A stretch of DNA of 64,000 nt from Malurus cyaneus samueli (taxonomy: Eukaryota > Chordata > Aves > Passeriformes > Maluridae): NCBI GenBank assembly GCA_009741485.1, contig CM019214.1, positions 56,524,894 to 56,588,893 on the forward strand, in the 5' to 3' direction. Of the stretch, positions 37,532 through 50,972 are shown one piece after another (position 1 is the first letter of the stretch; each line of letters starts with the position of its first letter). The notes below the pieces were generated by a model. The model made no database searches, had not been told where the DNA came from, and saw only the letters and a list, made by a program, of their open reading frames with translations. A program made the position numbers and the translations under genes.

Positions 37532-40500
37532 TTGGGATTTTTTTGTATCCAGTCAATTGCATTGAAGCAAGTATATTGGAAGTTTTTTTAAAGTCGTATT
37601 TACCTTTCTGCTTTTCCTGCTTGGTATTTAACCATGAGTAAATCACAGGCTGCCAGGTTGAGGGACTTTCATCCTGTCTTGTACAACATTCAGCTCCAGT
37701 CCTGACAAAATGCAGCCAACACTGCACTAGATCTGACCGTGTGATAAGAACTGAGCAGGTTGATGCATTTTCAGTGAGGCTTTTTCTTTCATGAAATACT
37801 TTTTGTCTACACGAGCTCTTATATGGAAAGACATAAGTTTCAGTTAAAAAGATCAAAATAAAAATCTTTAGGATATATAAGAGAGTTGATCATTTTACCT
37901 TTAATACTTTGATTCAGGGTGTAAATAATTTGTCTAAAAATTAAGTCAGGCATTAATAATTTATTTATTGACAGGCATTTGAAGTACTTCTTTGTCTTTG
38001 AAGTAACAGAATGTTCACTCAACCTAGTAAGAGTGTAACAATCTTCTTATAGTGAATAGAATTCAACATAAAATATACTACTAATTCTTACTATATTCTT
38101 TATAATCTCTATGTTTTCTATAGTACTCTCATGATGTTATTTCATTTTATTTAGGATTCTGTATTTTCTCTTTTTGTTTTGTTTTTTTTTTTTTTTGTCT
38201 CCACCAGGATTTCCATTTGATTCTCTTCTGCTTCCTTAATCTCTGCTTATATGCATTCTATTGATCTCACCTCCTCATGTACTGTGTTTTGAATAAAGTA
38301 TTTGATGGCTTTGCACCTTTCCTTGCACTGATACATTAAAATCCTTTTACATATTTACACCACTCCCATGCACATTCCTCTTTTTGTAATGCTTTGACCA
38401 TTTCTGACTTATGTACACTTCCATTCTCATTTTGTCTTTAACAAGCTTTATCTTTTCCTTTCTGCTCTGGATATGTAATGCACTTTTCATTCACCAATCA
38501 TTTGTTATTCAGCTAAATTTCTAATGCGAAAATTACCTCAGAAATTATATTAATCTGGTTGAAGCTATTTTAAAATTTCAATATTTGTTGTACTTATCTT
38601 TCTTTGGCTCCTAGAATAAGATTTACTTATTTATAAATATATGAAAAGTATAAGCAAGCAAAACTCAGAAGAATGTAACCAGTTTTGTATCTCTACCACA
38701 CCAAAATATGCTATAAAAATATAATCAAAAAAGTTTTGTCAGAAATCTGTAAAAATTAAGGAAGTTTTTTTTTCTTTTATTTTACTCTATTTACTGAATG
38801 TGTGAAGAATCCTGACATTCCACGAAGATAAGAGGTTCATGTGACAGGTTTCACGTGATAATGCATGTAGATGAAAGAAGATGAAAACTGAAGCAAAAAG
38901 AGAAATGTATTTGCTAAGCAATTTGAAATAAATGAATATGCCCTAAGTGTTCCTCTGCAAAAAGTGCAGAAACTTTCTAATGAATGCAAGATGGTCCAAT
39001 AAGTTTGACATTTACTAATATCTCTTTGCTGCTACTGAAAGTAACAGCAACAGGCAACAGAGCCAGTGCCTGTAACAAGCTAAGGAATATTGCTAATTGA
39101 AGCAATTCAAACTGCTTTTACACTGGTCACTTTGCATAAGTGGCCTCAAACACACAGCGAATCATGAAATATTTATACAGATATTTTGTTTTGAAGCCAA
39201 ATATGTCCTTAATTGTGAACTACAGAAGGCAAGAGAAGAGAAGTTTAGAGGTGAAGTATAAAATAACACACTGAAAAAAATCACTATAAATACATGAAAG
39301 AAAAAAAGAGTTTTCAGGCTTTGGTTGTTATATTCTGCAGGCAAATGATGAAAGTAAAATCTTGCTTAATGTTGTTTTCTAAAATATTTATGTTAATTTG
39401 CAAGTCTTCCAAAACACTACCAGGGAATAGCCTTTATCTAAACCATATTTATTCAGGAAAATTATTTCATTCAAAGAGATTGTACTTTAAAATGTAGGTC
39501 TGAAAAAAAAGTGTTACAAGATAACACTATGCTTATGGAGAAAAATAAATGTTTTTTTAAAGTTATATGCAATCTCCAGCAATGACCAGTTGCAGATGCT
39601 TGAGGAAAGAATATAAGAAAAAGACCCTGTATTCTTCTTACTCTTGCACCAGATCCATATCTAAAGGGTGCACCTGGGCCATCTTTATATGGTCAGGAGT
39701 CATAATCAAGGTCAGTTTGGTTGATCATTGTTAAGGCCTGCAGTGTTTAACTGCTACAATTTTTAAAGGTCCTTTAAACTTTGTTACTTCACTCCAGTAC
39801 AGATATCATTTCCTCCTCTGTCACTTTCAAAGATATTCTTTTGAAATGTTTTTACCTGTGTTCAGCCTTCACTCTATACCAAGGAGTTTTACTTGATTGC
39901 TTATTTTGGGATTTTTTTGGGGTTTGTTCTATTTAAGAGCTTTTCTATACAAGGAATGAAAAATAAAATTGCAGACTGCATAGGGAATGTGCCACCTTTC
40001 TGTACAAACTATAACCAGTAGAAAGGATTGTCTATTACATCTCCTCCAAGGTGTCATCATCTTATTATTTCTCACCACAGCATCTTCCTCTCATCTCGAT
40101 CAGAAGTTTGTTTTCTGTATTGTTCCATGCATGCTTTCCAGACAGCAAACCCATCTAAATTTGTGATATTTTAGCAGTCTCAGACACATAAACACAGTTT
40201 AGTAAGAGTCCTCACCTCATTTGTGATTTTTAGAAACACAGCAAATCAATGTACAGCAAAACAGCTGTGCACAACAGCTGTATACATTTTATTATACATA
40301 AAATTATGTTAGCTTCAGAATAATTACATAATCAGTATATCATGAGAAACAAAATGCACCATTCTTTACAACATCACTGAATTAAATACAGAGAGTTTCT
40401 TCATTTACTATTTTAAGATAGATGATTCTTATAATTTTTGAGGAAAAGTAGAAATATTGTAATCTTGAAACACGACAGATTTTTATTCCTCCAAAATATT

Positions 40501-40597
40501 TTACTACAGTTGACTTATTTTCAAAATTCATTTCTTAACCGATTTTTACATTATTTAGTATACTGTGTTGATTTTATGCGATAGATCTAGATTTTAA

Positions 40598-40740
40598 TTT
40601 TATATATATATAGATTTAAATATACATATACATGTGATTATATAGAGGCATAAAACACATATAGAAATACATGCGTGTGTGTGTGCAGAGCATCTATATC
40701 TGTAACTATTTCTATGATGTCTATGTCTGTGTCTACATTT
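40598..40740. repeat. TA/TG-rich simple sequence
   Basis: A short TA run, scattered ATACATAT words, a GTGTGTGTGTG run at about 40674-40685 and repeated TCTATGTCTG-like words. It is a decayed simple repeat. Confidence 0.6.
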
Positions 40741-42342
40741 ATAGAAATCTTCCTTTTGACCTTTGTGTGATCCACTGAATCCCCTGCAATTACACAGAAA
40801 ACAGGGAATCATGGATGGCCATCAGTGAAGATGGGAATCATGGTTTCAGACAGAGATGAGAACAGGTTGGCTTTATTGGATGGGGCAGACCTGCAATATT
40901 GAGATAACAGATGCTGCCAACAATGAAACAGACAAAGAAAGGTCTGAAGCAAGGAGTGCTCTGCAACCAGCCTCCTAGCAGGAAGTCAGCAGCTTTTTCC
41001 CTACCAAGCAGAACTTTGAAACACCAATATCTAAGACTAATTCACTAAACATTTTTTTAAACCAATTCTTATGGAAAATAAGAGAATTAAACTATAAAAA
41101 TACTTCTGATTACTGTATTCGTCCACAAAAGAAACATATTTCAAGATTTAATAGATGCTGATTTCAATACAGCTGAAAACGAAGAGAGTTTTGAAGCAAA
41201 ATATTAGTTTAAAGATGTGAATTTGGTGCAACACTCTCACTGTTTCAGTAATATGTATGTATTACACATACATAACCGCATCTATAGATACATGTATATA
41301 AAAATAAAGTCACTGCTACAAGCTCAAGGTGGAAGAAAGAACTTGTTAATTGCTTTTAGTTGAAAAGGAATTTATTTTTAATCATGCCACATGCACTCAT
41401 TTTCCTAGAGTGGATCAAAAGTAATAAAAACCTGCAAAGGCACAAATGAAAAATCAGATTTTAAAAGTCACACATACAGCCTAACAGATGGATGATTGTG
41501 TCACTAGTAATATTGCATTTAAATATTCCTTTAAAGGTGATTATATTAAAAAACTATTATTCCTCTGATAATCACACAACAAATGCTGATCTGATTAATT
41601 TCTTACTCTGTTTTGGCACCTGACAATGGAAAGTGAAAGTAGAACTGATTCCCTTGCATATGTTTTACCGTAAGTGCATCTCTGATATCAGTAGCACAGA
41701 GCATTTTGCCCAGATATCTGATACATATGCAGTCTTCTCTGTGCGTCTGTCAGTCACTGGTTCCAGGGCTGTGTCCCATCCACTCAGTTCTGTGTTTTTC
41801 CTTTCTAGCAAAACATTCTGTGAAACCCTGTGGACAGTCTTCAAATTATTGCGCTGCATAAAGTGAACTTTTTCTCAACTCCAGTTAATTAAATCAATAG
41901 CAAGCCCTGTGCTTTGCACAAGCAATACTGATGGGCTTTGACTGACAGCATCAGCTTTATAAAGCACCACAGTGTAAGGCTTTGTATTGCAAGTGAGCTC
42001 TTTTCCTTCTCTTCATCACAATTGCTGACATTTTGGCTATATCTAGTGGGTGACATGATTCAGACAGGGCAGTAGCATGGAATTTAATAAGAAAGTAAGA
42101 AGGCTTTGCCTGTGACTGAAAGCCCCTAGTGACAGCTGTGGTGTGTAAACAGCCTTGCTGCTGCTAACGTGATGGAAATATTTTAACAACAAAAACAAAA
42201 TTATTCTTTTAAAATCCCTTAGATGATGCTTTATAAAGATACTTATGTGTCTACAAAACAATATAATACTGATATTTCTCCTGTAAATATCAGGAATTCA
42301 TTATGAACGATCCTTGTGTATAACAGTCTGGAGATTTAATGT

Positions 42343-42347
42343 NNNNN
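42343..42347. other. Assembly gap of 5 N
   Basis: Five N in otherwise unique sequence. The true length is unknown. Confidence 0.99.
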
Positions 42348-43478
42348 TATTTAGACTTACAAAGGTGAAGTAAGACACAGATTGTATCAATTTCCCAAGA
42401 GATGTACAACAGCTATTTTTCCTAGACACTGAAAATTACTTCAAAATTTGACTTTTTGAAATTAATTATTTTGATTATAACAAAAAGAAAACATGTATAC
42501 ATTTTTTTATGGTCCAGCTGGAAATAATTGCATGGGAGGAGAAATTAATATGAATATATTTTTTCCCTGTACTATACATGTGTTCTAGGATTTTGAAAAA
42601 ATGAAAGATTTGACTTGGAAAACAAAGTGCATGAAAGAGAAAATTATAATCAAAATATACTGCATATTATAAGGGTCTAATTACTAATATTTTGTCTCAA
42701 AACTCTCTTGGTTTTCATCTGCATTGAAATCAACATCTATTAAATCTTGAAATATGTTGCTTTTTTGTGCTAATACAGTAATCAGAAATATTTTTGGTCA
42801 TTTAATTCTCTTACCACCCATGGCAGTAGCTGTTCTCTTGAAGGAATGAAGTAATCTAGATTGAAGAAACAATAAATATTGTTTCTTCTGAAATATTTTA
42901 TTTTATCCAAAACTTCTACTTTTAAGGCCACTGGTCCTCTTTTCAAAGGTATAGTTCAACTGTCTTTAATTAAAGTCTTATGATGGTTTCATTAAAGATC
43001 CTTTTTCACTAGGTTATAATTGACATAGTTTGCTGTTTGGCCTATTGTTTTCTGTGTCAGTTGCTTTTTTTAGCCTGAATTTATTTATTTAAGTTTCTGG
43101 GAAGATTTCATCCTGAATAGCCCAGGTTTTTCTCTTAGGATAAACAAAAGATGTTCAAATATAAATCAATTGTAAGTCACTGTGACTTTTTTTTAGATAA
43201 ACCAGATTCTCTACACTCAAACAGTTTGTTGACAAATGTTTCTGCATTTTAATTTTTTTTAAAAATGTTATTCTTTTTATGCTGCACTTTGAATGATATC
43301 ACAATTTTTAATGAAAAAGACTTTTCAAAATTTGGAAATTGAATTTTAAAAAATTTAGTATTTCTCGAAACACCTAAGCCTTTCCTGGTCATGCCCATAG
43401 CCAAAATAAATCAATTCCCTTCACAGAGCTTTTGAATATGTTGCAGATTTCAGAGGAGCAGTTAATTTACACCTTTCC

Positions 43479-43526
43479 ACAAAACACACCCTGCAGACAA
43501 ACAAATATTTGGCAAATAAAAGATTC
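43479..43526. repeat. First copy of a local duplication
   Basis: About 48 bp including CCTGCAGACAAACAAATATT and GGCAAATAAAAGATT. It matches 43793-43846 closely, with a few substitutions and a small length difference. Confidence 0.8.
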
Positions 43527-43792
43527 TTCTTTTATAGGCAGTAGAGACGCCAAAGACACTCAGATGAAAAGACAAAGCCTTTACTCTTCTGCTGCACAGA
43601 GAGAAGGAATGTGACATGGAATTTAGAAAGCTGTATGTTTTCTAAAATGGGGTCTGAAATTGGAGAAGAAATTGTATGAAAGCTGGGTTGGGACTAAGAA
43701 ATTATCTCAATATTAACAACAACAACAAAAAAAAAAAGGAAGAATGGATGGGCATCACATATTGCACAAGAAAGGACATTAATTAAAACTAC

Positions 43793-43846
43793 ACAAAACC
43801 CCCAGACATCCTGCAGATGGACAAATATTTCGCAAATAAAAGATTG
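43793..43846. repeat. Second copy of a local duplication
   Basis: It carries CCTGCAGATGGACAAATATT and CGCAAATAAAAGATTG in the same orientation as the copy about 315 bp upstream. The flanks do not obviously match, so it is either an old tandem duplication with decayed arms or two copies of an unrecognised short repeat. Confidence 0.8.
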
Positions 43847-44655
43847 TTCCAAGACTTCCTGCAAAAATGATAGAACATTTTTTTTTGTGGGGGAAGGAAC
43901 GAGGAGAGAATAAAAATTATGTTGAGTTGGAAATGGAATGTCACTGGAAAAGTGACATATTCAGGAAGAAAAGTGCTATTACCACACAGTTCTTCTCAGC
44001 CTATTCATACTCTACAGAACTCCACAGTTCCTTTTAATCCAATTTAATTCGGATGATTAAGTATTTTGAAATAGCAACTGCGATGTAGTAAAAGCAGACT
44101 GTCAGTAACATTTTCTCTGTCTCTCTAAGCAAAGCAGGAGCTGAAGGATGAAAGGACACCACAGAGGTATGTGTGGGAGTTAGGAGAGTACGAAGGCTCG
44201 GAGGGGAGATAAAAGGACGGCAGAGGTTGTGCACACAGATCCAGCTGCAGGGATCTGCTCCTGGCAGTGCTGACTCTCCAGCTGGGCATGGCACCAGGAG
44301 CTGCAGCAGCTACCAGAGAGCTGTCTGATCCATTCCCCACAGGAGTCTTCCTCAGGGTACCTGAGGACCACAAAATAATTCAGGGGAAGGCTTGCTCTAC
44401 TGCTTTGGTCCTTGTAACATTTTGTCTTACTGCTGTGCTAATACCTGACACTGTCCAGGCTGCCTCTGCTTTGCTTTTTTCAGGACACAGAAAAACAATT
44501 TATCTCAGACAGCTACCTTCTACCCTCACTAGCTTTATGGAAATCATAAGCGAAATGAGCTCAAATACATTATTTCTAGGTTATATCTCAAGGAACACAC
44601 TGTCCCACCTTGCCTTGTTTTTCCAATAATTATCCGTATACGAACACTGATGATG

Positions 44656-44656
44656 N
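44656..44656. other. Single ambiguous base (N)
   Basis: One N in unique sequence. Confidence 0.99.
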
Positions 44657-46869
44657 TTTAATATTTCATCTCCTAGAATCCCCTGTGCTCTGGTTGGTGG
44701 AAACTTAGGCTACTCTGCAGCATTGCTGGTAGGCCAGAAACTTGTTTTTTGTGAGTAAAATTCCTGTGATGTCACTGGTAAAAGCTTTTGTCACAGGTGG
44801 TGGAGGGAAGGGATCAATGGGAATACAAACCTGCTGCAGTTTGCCCAAAATGTAGAAACATCTGCTTGAGTCATGAGTGGCTTGTTGGCTGAATTCAGCA
44901 GGGGAGAATCTGGCAATTAATCTGAAGTGTCACTATATTCAATAGAAATTGTTGTAGAGGGCTTTTGGGGACATAAAGGTAGCTCTGGTGACCAAAGATT
45001 GCATATGTCTCTGTGGTTTATTCATTTTTAAAGACTTCACTGCACTCAAATAGTAAACTTTTTCTAAGAATAAAATCTCCTTAGTGAATTTCTCCATGAA
45101 TGGTGACCTACTTTGTGAAAATAGGTGTGTCACAATGAATATGGAAGCTTCTAAGAAGATTTATAAAGATCCAAATTATGATCCATAGAAAAAGAACAGT
45201 TATTAGTTCTTTAAAGGAATAGGCCAATTTTGCTCTGTGAACTAATTGGACTAATTTTCATATACAAACTCAGAAGCAGAATTTTCCGTCTTGATGTCTT
45301 CCCGTCTGTTTTTTTCCACCATTTGAAAATACGATTCCAATCTGAGATCATCCTATACTCCCTGGAGAAGTGTAAAAGCTTTGAACTACTATTTCAGGAA
45401 TCTTGGCTAATCTGTAATACAGCAAAGGTTATGAAGTGCAGAAGATAATTCATGGGTTATATGGGCAACAAATGTTTCTAAAATTTTGATTTGTCAATTT
45501 TTCTAACCTGTTGTGCAATATACAACATGTGTGTCAATATTGCTATCTGTATGGACCCAGAGGACTCAAAACTCACCCTAAACAGTAAAACTGATTTTAA
45601 AGGGTTTTAGGTCACGCCTTAACAGACTTTTTTTCATTTCAGTTATTCTTCTGACAAAGAAAATTCTAGAAGACTTACACTTTCTCTGTCCAGTTAATTT
45701 ATGGAATCTCTTGCCCTAATGCAGATGAAGTAATAATAATAAGAAACTTCAACTAATTTGAAAGGTCTGTCTACATGAAAAAACAGTAGAAGGAACTTGG
45801 AAGGCACCAATATGTCTTTCTTTGACTGTTTTATTTCTATTTTTCATCTAAAGTGGTGGGCCACCACACAGAGCATTCATTGAAGCTGAGAGACTAAATA
45901 TATTTCAAGGCTTTTTTCTGTTTTAGTTCTTCTGTACACTACAAGTAACATATCTATGGTCTTAAACATACTTCAGAAAAAATACTTCATGCAAAGCTCT
46001 CATGAAGACTTCTATAAATTTAAAAGCTGCATTTTTAAGTGAACAATTGAAGGTGGAATTTGTTCAAAACCAGCATTTACAACAGACACAAACTGTCATT
46101 TTAAAACAGGCTTTGGAACCAAGATAAGAGACACAAAATAAGAACAAGACTCATTCAGTGGAAAAATTAGAACGCTGAATAGTCAGTTTTCCCCTCATAG
46201 TTAAAAGTATAGAAGTTAAGATAACCTATGTTTTTAATACCATGAAAGATGTGAAGAAAGGTTATTTGTAAACAGAGGTTTCTTCCCTTTGTGGCATTAC
46301 ACAATGCTATATCTTCTATTTTTCAGAAAAGGTCACTTGTGGACATGACCTGCTCATAACACTATTACAAGCTAATTTTAAAAGAAACCAAAACCCTCAT
46401 ACAATATTTTCCCTACAGAAGTACTTTGCTAAGTAATTCTTGAAATTATTAAAAAATTGTTCTAATCTCTTCTACATTCAATACTGGTTTTCAAGTTTTC
46501 AAGTAATTGAGTTTTCCTTGTGGCTATTTTAAAATCTTGTTTCATTCATTGCAAGCCTAAATTGAATCATCAGTAGCTTAAGTTATTAAAGATTTGGGGG
46601 AAGCAGAGAGGAAGAGTGGAAGAGCATTATACCTGAAAGGCAACCAGGTCAGATATGTGACAGCCATCCAGACTCCAAAACTTAATGCCATTATTGATTA
46701 ATTTTTAACAATCAGAGAAATTTCTGAAACACCAGTCTCACACTTAGATCACCATCATAATTCCAAGAAAAGAAAGAAATATGTTCTAACATCTGGAAAT
46801 AGGAGTGGTGAATTCTAGTAAAATTCTGTTCATGGCTGGATAATCAATCATCCTCAGAGGAGATAGCAG

Positions 46870-47324
46870 CCAAGACAACCCTGGGTTGTGGACAGAGTGG
46901 GGAATGAGAGGCTGGAGAACAGTCCTGCAGAAAGGGATCTGGGGATCCTGGTTGATGGAGAGCCTGGAGAGGAGACTGAGGGGAAACCTCATTGCAGTAA
47001 CAACTTCCTTTGATGGGGTAGGCACCGATCTCTTCACTTTTGTCACTGGTGACAGGACCTGAGGGAATGGCCTGAAGTTGTGTCAGCGGAAAATTAGGTC
47101 AGATATCAGGAAAAGTTCTTCACCCAGAGGGTTTTTTGGGAGCTGGAAGAGGCTCCCCAGAGAAGTGGTCCAGCACCAAGACTGACAGAGATCGAGAAGC
47201 ATTTGGACAATGCACCCAGGCATGCGGTGTGATTCTTGGTGTGTCCTGAACAAGGACAAGATTTGGACTTGAAGATCCTCATGGATCTCTTCCAACCCAG
47301 GATACTCTATGATTCTGTGATTCT
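46870..47324 (+). mobile_element. CR1 LINE 3' part with internal deletion (plus strand)
   Basis: Plus-strand CR1 landmarks appear in order: AACCCTGGGTTGTGGACAGA, GTGGGGAATGAGAGGCTGGA, CTGCAGAAAGGGATCTGGGG, GAGACTGAGGGGAAACCTCA, TTCTTCACCCAGAGGG and GAGGCTCCCCAGAGAAGTGG. The end is CTCTATGATTCTGTGATTCT at 47305-47324, the CR1 octamer-type terminus. At about 46957 the text jumps from GGTTGATGG straight into AGAGCCTGGAGAGGAGACTG. From what I know of the family, a few hundred bases normally separate these motifs, so an internal deletion is likely. The minus-strand open frames here are shadows. Confidence 0.93.
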
Positions 47325-48128
47325 AAGACTTATACAGTGCATTTCACAGATTTCGAATTTCAGATTCCAATTATAATTTTTTTCTCAGTTCATTTGCAGT
47401 TTCTCTTTTGCATCTCCCTGTAGGAAATATGTGGGACATTTATTCAAGATGGAGAGTTCTGTGTGTGTCAGTCATGGAGCAACTATGTTCAGGTGTCATC
47501 AGAAGCACATTGATCTCTGAAAGGTCATTAAGAACTTTCATTTTTTCAAACATCAGTTTCTCCATTCTGAAGAGGAGTTCATTCATCTTGATATTTTGTA
47601 TTTTCCTGTCTTAATCTTTGTTGCTTCTGCTCAGTTCTACTAGCAATATAACATCTGCTAGAATTCTGCTGCCATAGGGAGCTTCATTTAACAGGGGCTG
47701 TATCCAAACCTGACATTTTCAGCCCCCTTGTGGAACAGACCACAGTGGCCAGGCTTTGAAAAGTCTAGCATGTCTCTGATAAGTTTTATAAGAATAAAAT
47801 CCTTTGTGCAACAGGAGCTCTACATTTGTTCAAAGGGTAAGTTTTTCACCTCCTACTGATGACTCCAAGAGGAGGGACTGTGCATTTTACCTTCTGAAAC
47901 CAGCAGGATTTGTAGAAGTCTTCATACATTTAGTTCTTGAATTTCAGTATCTTACCAATATATCGTTTACAATTTTTGCCACTTTCTTACTTGCTTTCTA
48001 CTCATTCTTTTCCTAACGCCTATCCCTTCTTTGTCAGAAACAGTATCCTTATCTTTATTAAACTATAAACTTTTTATCTTATTTTATTATCCTTATTTTA
48101 TTTTATAAACATTAGATGACTGAATGTC

Positions 48129-48173
48129 TTTTTTGTTTGTTTGTTTGTTTTGTTTTGTTTTTTTTTTTTTTTT
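48129..48173. repeat. Poly-T / TTTG tract
   Basis: TTTG and TTTTG units running into a pure T run, followed by CAG. On the minus strand it is an A-rich tract with CAAA units. Confidence 0.95.
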
Positions 48174-48902
48174 CAGTTTGGAGTTTTTCTGATCTACTTA
48201 AAGGGAAATAAAAGTCTTCGTGAGACTTTCAATGCTTTCTAGATAAATGAAGAAGGGATTGATTAATTATTCAATCAATAAATTAGTTAAGTATATAACT
48301 GAGATATTATGTGTATAACAAAACATCCTTTTCAGCTGATAGATTTTGAAGAACTTTTCAAGCTTAAAATCTTCTTTTCAAAATTTGTAACTGTTTTTGA
48401 GAATATAGTTCCAAGAGTTATGCACTCAAAATTTGTATTTGTAAATACTATCTCCCCCTTACTATATGGAAGGTACATGTGAGGGGAAAGTTTAGGACCA
48501 GCTGTTCTGAGAATATCTAAATGTAGTAATTTGCAGTTTTTAAAAAGTGCAAAAAAGCCCCCAAATGTAAAAATAATATCCCCTTAACTTTAATTGATAA
48601 TTTTAGGTTTTTCATTATTTTGGGGCAACAACAGATGTGATATATAAATACTTTTATGTACTTACATGATTTAGAATCATTACAATTTTTTAGCCTTTAT
48701 CCCTTTGACTTTACTTTTTATTGTATCTCATTGAAGTCTTGATTCTGGAATTCTTCTTTAACCAAAGTAACTGACATGTAGAAGTTCCCAGATCAGAGAG
48801 CATCAAATCAAACCTTCCTACAGATAAGAGTTATCTATGAGCACCCAGAAGTCTAATTTTCAATTCTGAAGTCTCTAAATTCAAGAAAAACTTACAGGGC
48901 TT

Positions 48903-48905
<3 letters not shown>

Positions 48906-48937
<32 letters not shown>
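48906..48937. repeat. Poly-T tract of 32 bases
   Basis: An uninterrupted T run. No retroposon body is recognised on the minus strand side. Confidence 0.97.
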
Positions 48938-48940
<3 letters not shown>

Positions 48941-49314
48941 GTTTTTTTGCATGCCTTCTTAGCAGGGGTAGATTCCTCACAAAAATAGAAAAAAATATTC
49001 CAAATTGCCACATATTTGCCTTCTGGAAAACAGGGTAGTTAAATATCATGACCAAAGACTCAGGAAGGAAAGTAATTTCCTGAAATATGGGTGTATTTTC
49101 TAGTACAGCATGAATTCTGATCTTGATCTTATGTCAAGCAGCAAATTATGTACTTGTCCCAGAAAAAAATTAATTTCTAAAAATTATTTTTATCTGTTTG
49201 ATGTTTTGTTCTTCAAAATTATACAGGGTTTTATCACCACCAACACAGACAATATTTTTCATCGTTCCAAACTTCCTGTAAGAAAATATTAATAAATTTT
49301 CATCTTAATTTATC

Positions 49315-49330
49315 TTTTTTTTTTTTTTTT
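49315..49330. repeat. Poly-T tract of 16 bases
   Basis: An uninterrupted T run within unique sequence. Confidence 0.95.
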
Positions 49331-50972
49331 GGCTGTGATAAAAATAAAAACCTGATTTCTGAATTCTGTATTTCAGAGGTTTCTTTTCTTCTTTTCCAAA
49401 TTGTTCACTTTGCCTAGAAACATTTGAAATGTTTTCACCTACCTGTATTCTCTGGGTATTGTGGGGTAACCAAAAGAAAACCCAAAAAACAAATAACCTT
49501 CCTACACTCATCACAGGTGGCCTCTATTTTCATTACTCTCATATTTATCTGAAATAGAACATCTCACCTCCACTTGCTCTGTTGCTTATTACTGCTTTAT
49601 CCTATTCTGTTCTACAACACAGCTCAAAACTGGAGTGGAACGCAAGTTGTACCAAAGACAAACATTTCCATTACAAACCTCACCACAGGCAGCAGATTTA
49701 TTCGTGGTGTAAACACACTTGATAGATGGCATTTAGTTTTATGTAAAATAAACAGTTTGATTAATTCATTTGTGTTTTCCTGCAATGAAGTATGTTCAAT
49801 ATTTCCTGCCTCAGAGCTGTTGTTTTCAGAAACATATCAGTCACACGACTGCATCTCAAACTATATGTTCTTGTACAAAGCACAACATGTATATGCATAC
49901 CAGAATCTAAACAAATCCCATCTTCTGAAAAATATTTCACTCAAATGCATAAAAATGAATAAAAATTTGTGGCTATTTGAAGTCCTTTATTCATTGCATG
50001 ATTTTCTTCAAATAAAGGCTTGATTTGGTTCTATACTTAGTTTTATTTCAATTCAGTTCTATCTCAGATCCTTGCATCATCCAAAATTAACTATCTTCAA
50101 ACACTATGAAGAAAATCTGTCTAACAAAAGGAAGTTATAAAACAAGTATAGTACTGTCAGGCTTCAAGGTCCCTCAACCAATAACAATGAAAACAAATCA
50201 TAGTGGTAATTCTTTCATTGAGCTATAATGTTTAGATGCCTCTGTTAATATTAAAAATGATTTTTAATCTCTTTGGAATTTGGCTTAATATAAAGCAAAA
50301 TTTAGTATCTTACAAATAATATAAAAAAAATCCTATTACAATAAAATAGACAAATCTTAAAAAATTCCAAAGACAATATAGTGTAAGTGTTTTTTTTTAA
50401 ATTAATCTCTTTAGCCTAAAGACCTTATTACTATGATCAGTCTTTAGAAATAACTGGGCAGGAACTAAAAATGGACATATTTAATAGGGGTTTATGTATC
50501 TACCCTTGTTAACAATGGTGAGTGTGACACTCCAAATAGTTAATCATTTCTAACTGTTTATAAAATAAGTCAGTCAGGTTTAACAAATGGACATTACAAT
50601 GTCCTGTTACTTTCCAGAACATTTTGGATTTGTTTGGTCCAATCAAACAAAATTTATTTTGTGCCACATCAGTAGAGGCACTAAAATCTGATCTGAACTG
50701 AACACAAATGAATTTTTTTCTTGTGGAAAGGTTTCCCTCAATAAAGAGTTGTGGTTTATCCAAAGCTTGCCTGCAACATTCAGTGTGTAGTATAGTCAAA
50801 TCTTATTATTTTGTTAATAAATTCTTTTATTCCACCCTTGGTTATTCAGCTATGTAATTTAATTAAACCAATTCAATTTCTATGGATTTCTTAAAAATAA
50901 AATAAAAAAAATGCATAGCTAATTAATGACCAATCTTTTGCTTTCTGACATTGGAAAATAAACCTCTGTTCA

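Larger units (their letters stand above)
37532..46869. other. Long unique non-coding stretch
   Basis: No gene is recognised. It contains poly-T at 38182-38196, TA/TG-rich simple sequence around 40598-40740, and a 5-base gap at 42343-42347. A local duplication has copies near 43479 and 43793, a GC-richer block lies at 44110-44380, and a single N is at 44656. Blocks at about 38930-39190 and 41560-42230 may be conserved regulatory elements (see findings). Confidence 0.55.
47325..50972. other. Unique AT-rich non-coding stretch with poly-T tracts
   Basis: No gene is recognised. An open frame of 149 codons at 49574-50023 lacks an ATG start at its 5' end and matches no family I know. Three poly-T tracts lie within it (48129-48173, 48906-48937, 49315-49330). 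Confidence 0.55.

Noticed and set aside
45650..45790. Vague resemblance to the 3' part of an old CR1 or other LINE
   Set aside because: Only scattered words match. No ordered set of landmarks is present.
49574..50023. 149-codon plus-strand frame with a hydrophobic start that mimics a signal peptide
   Set aside because: The upstream start is not an ATG, the composition is AT-rich, and there is no family resemblance and no splice or promoter context.
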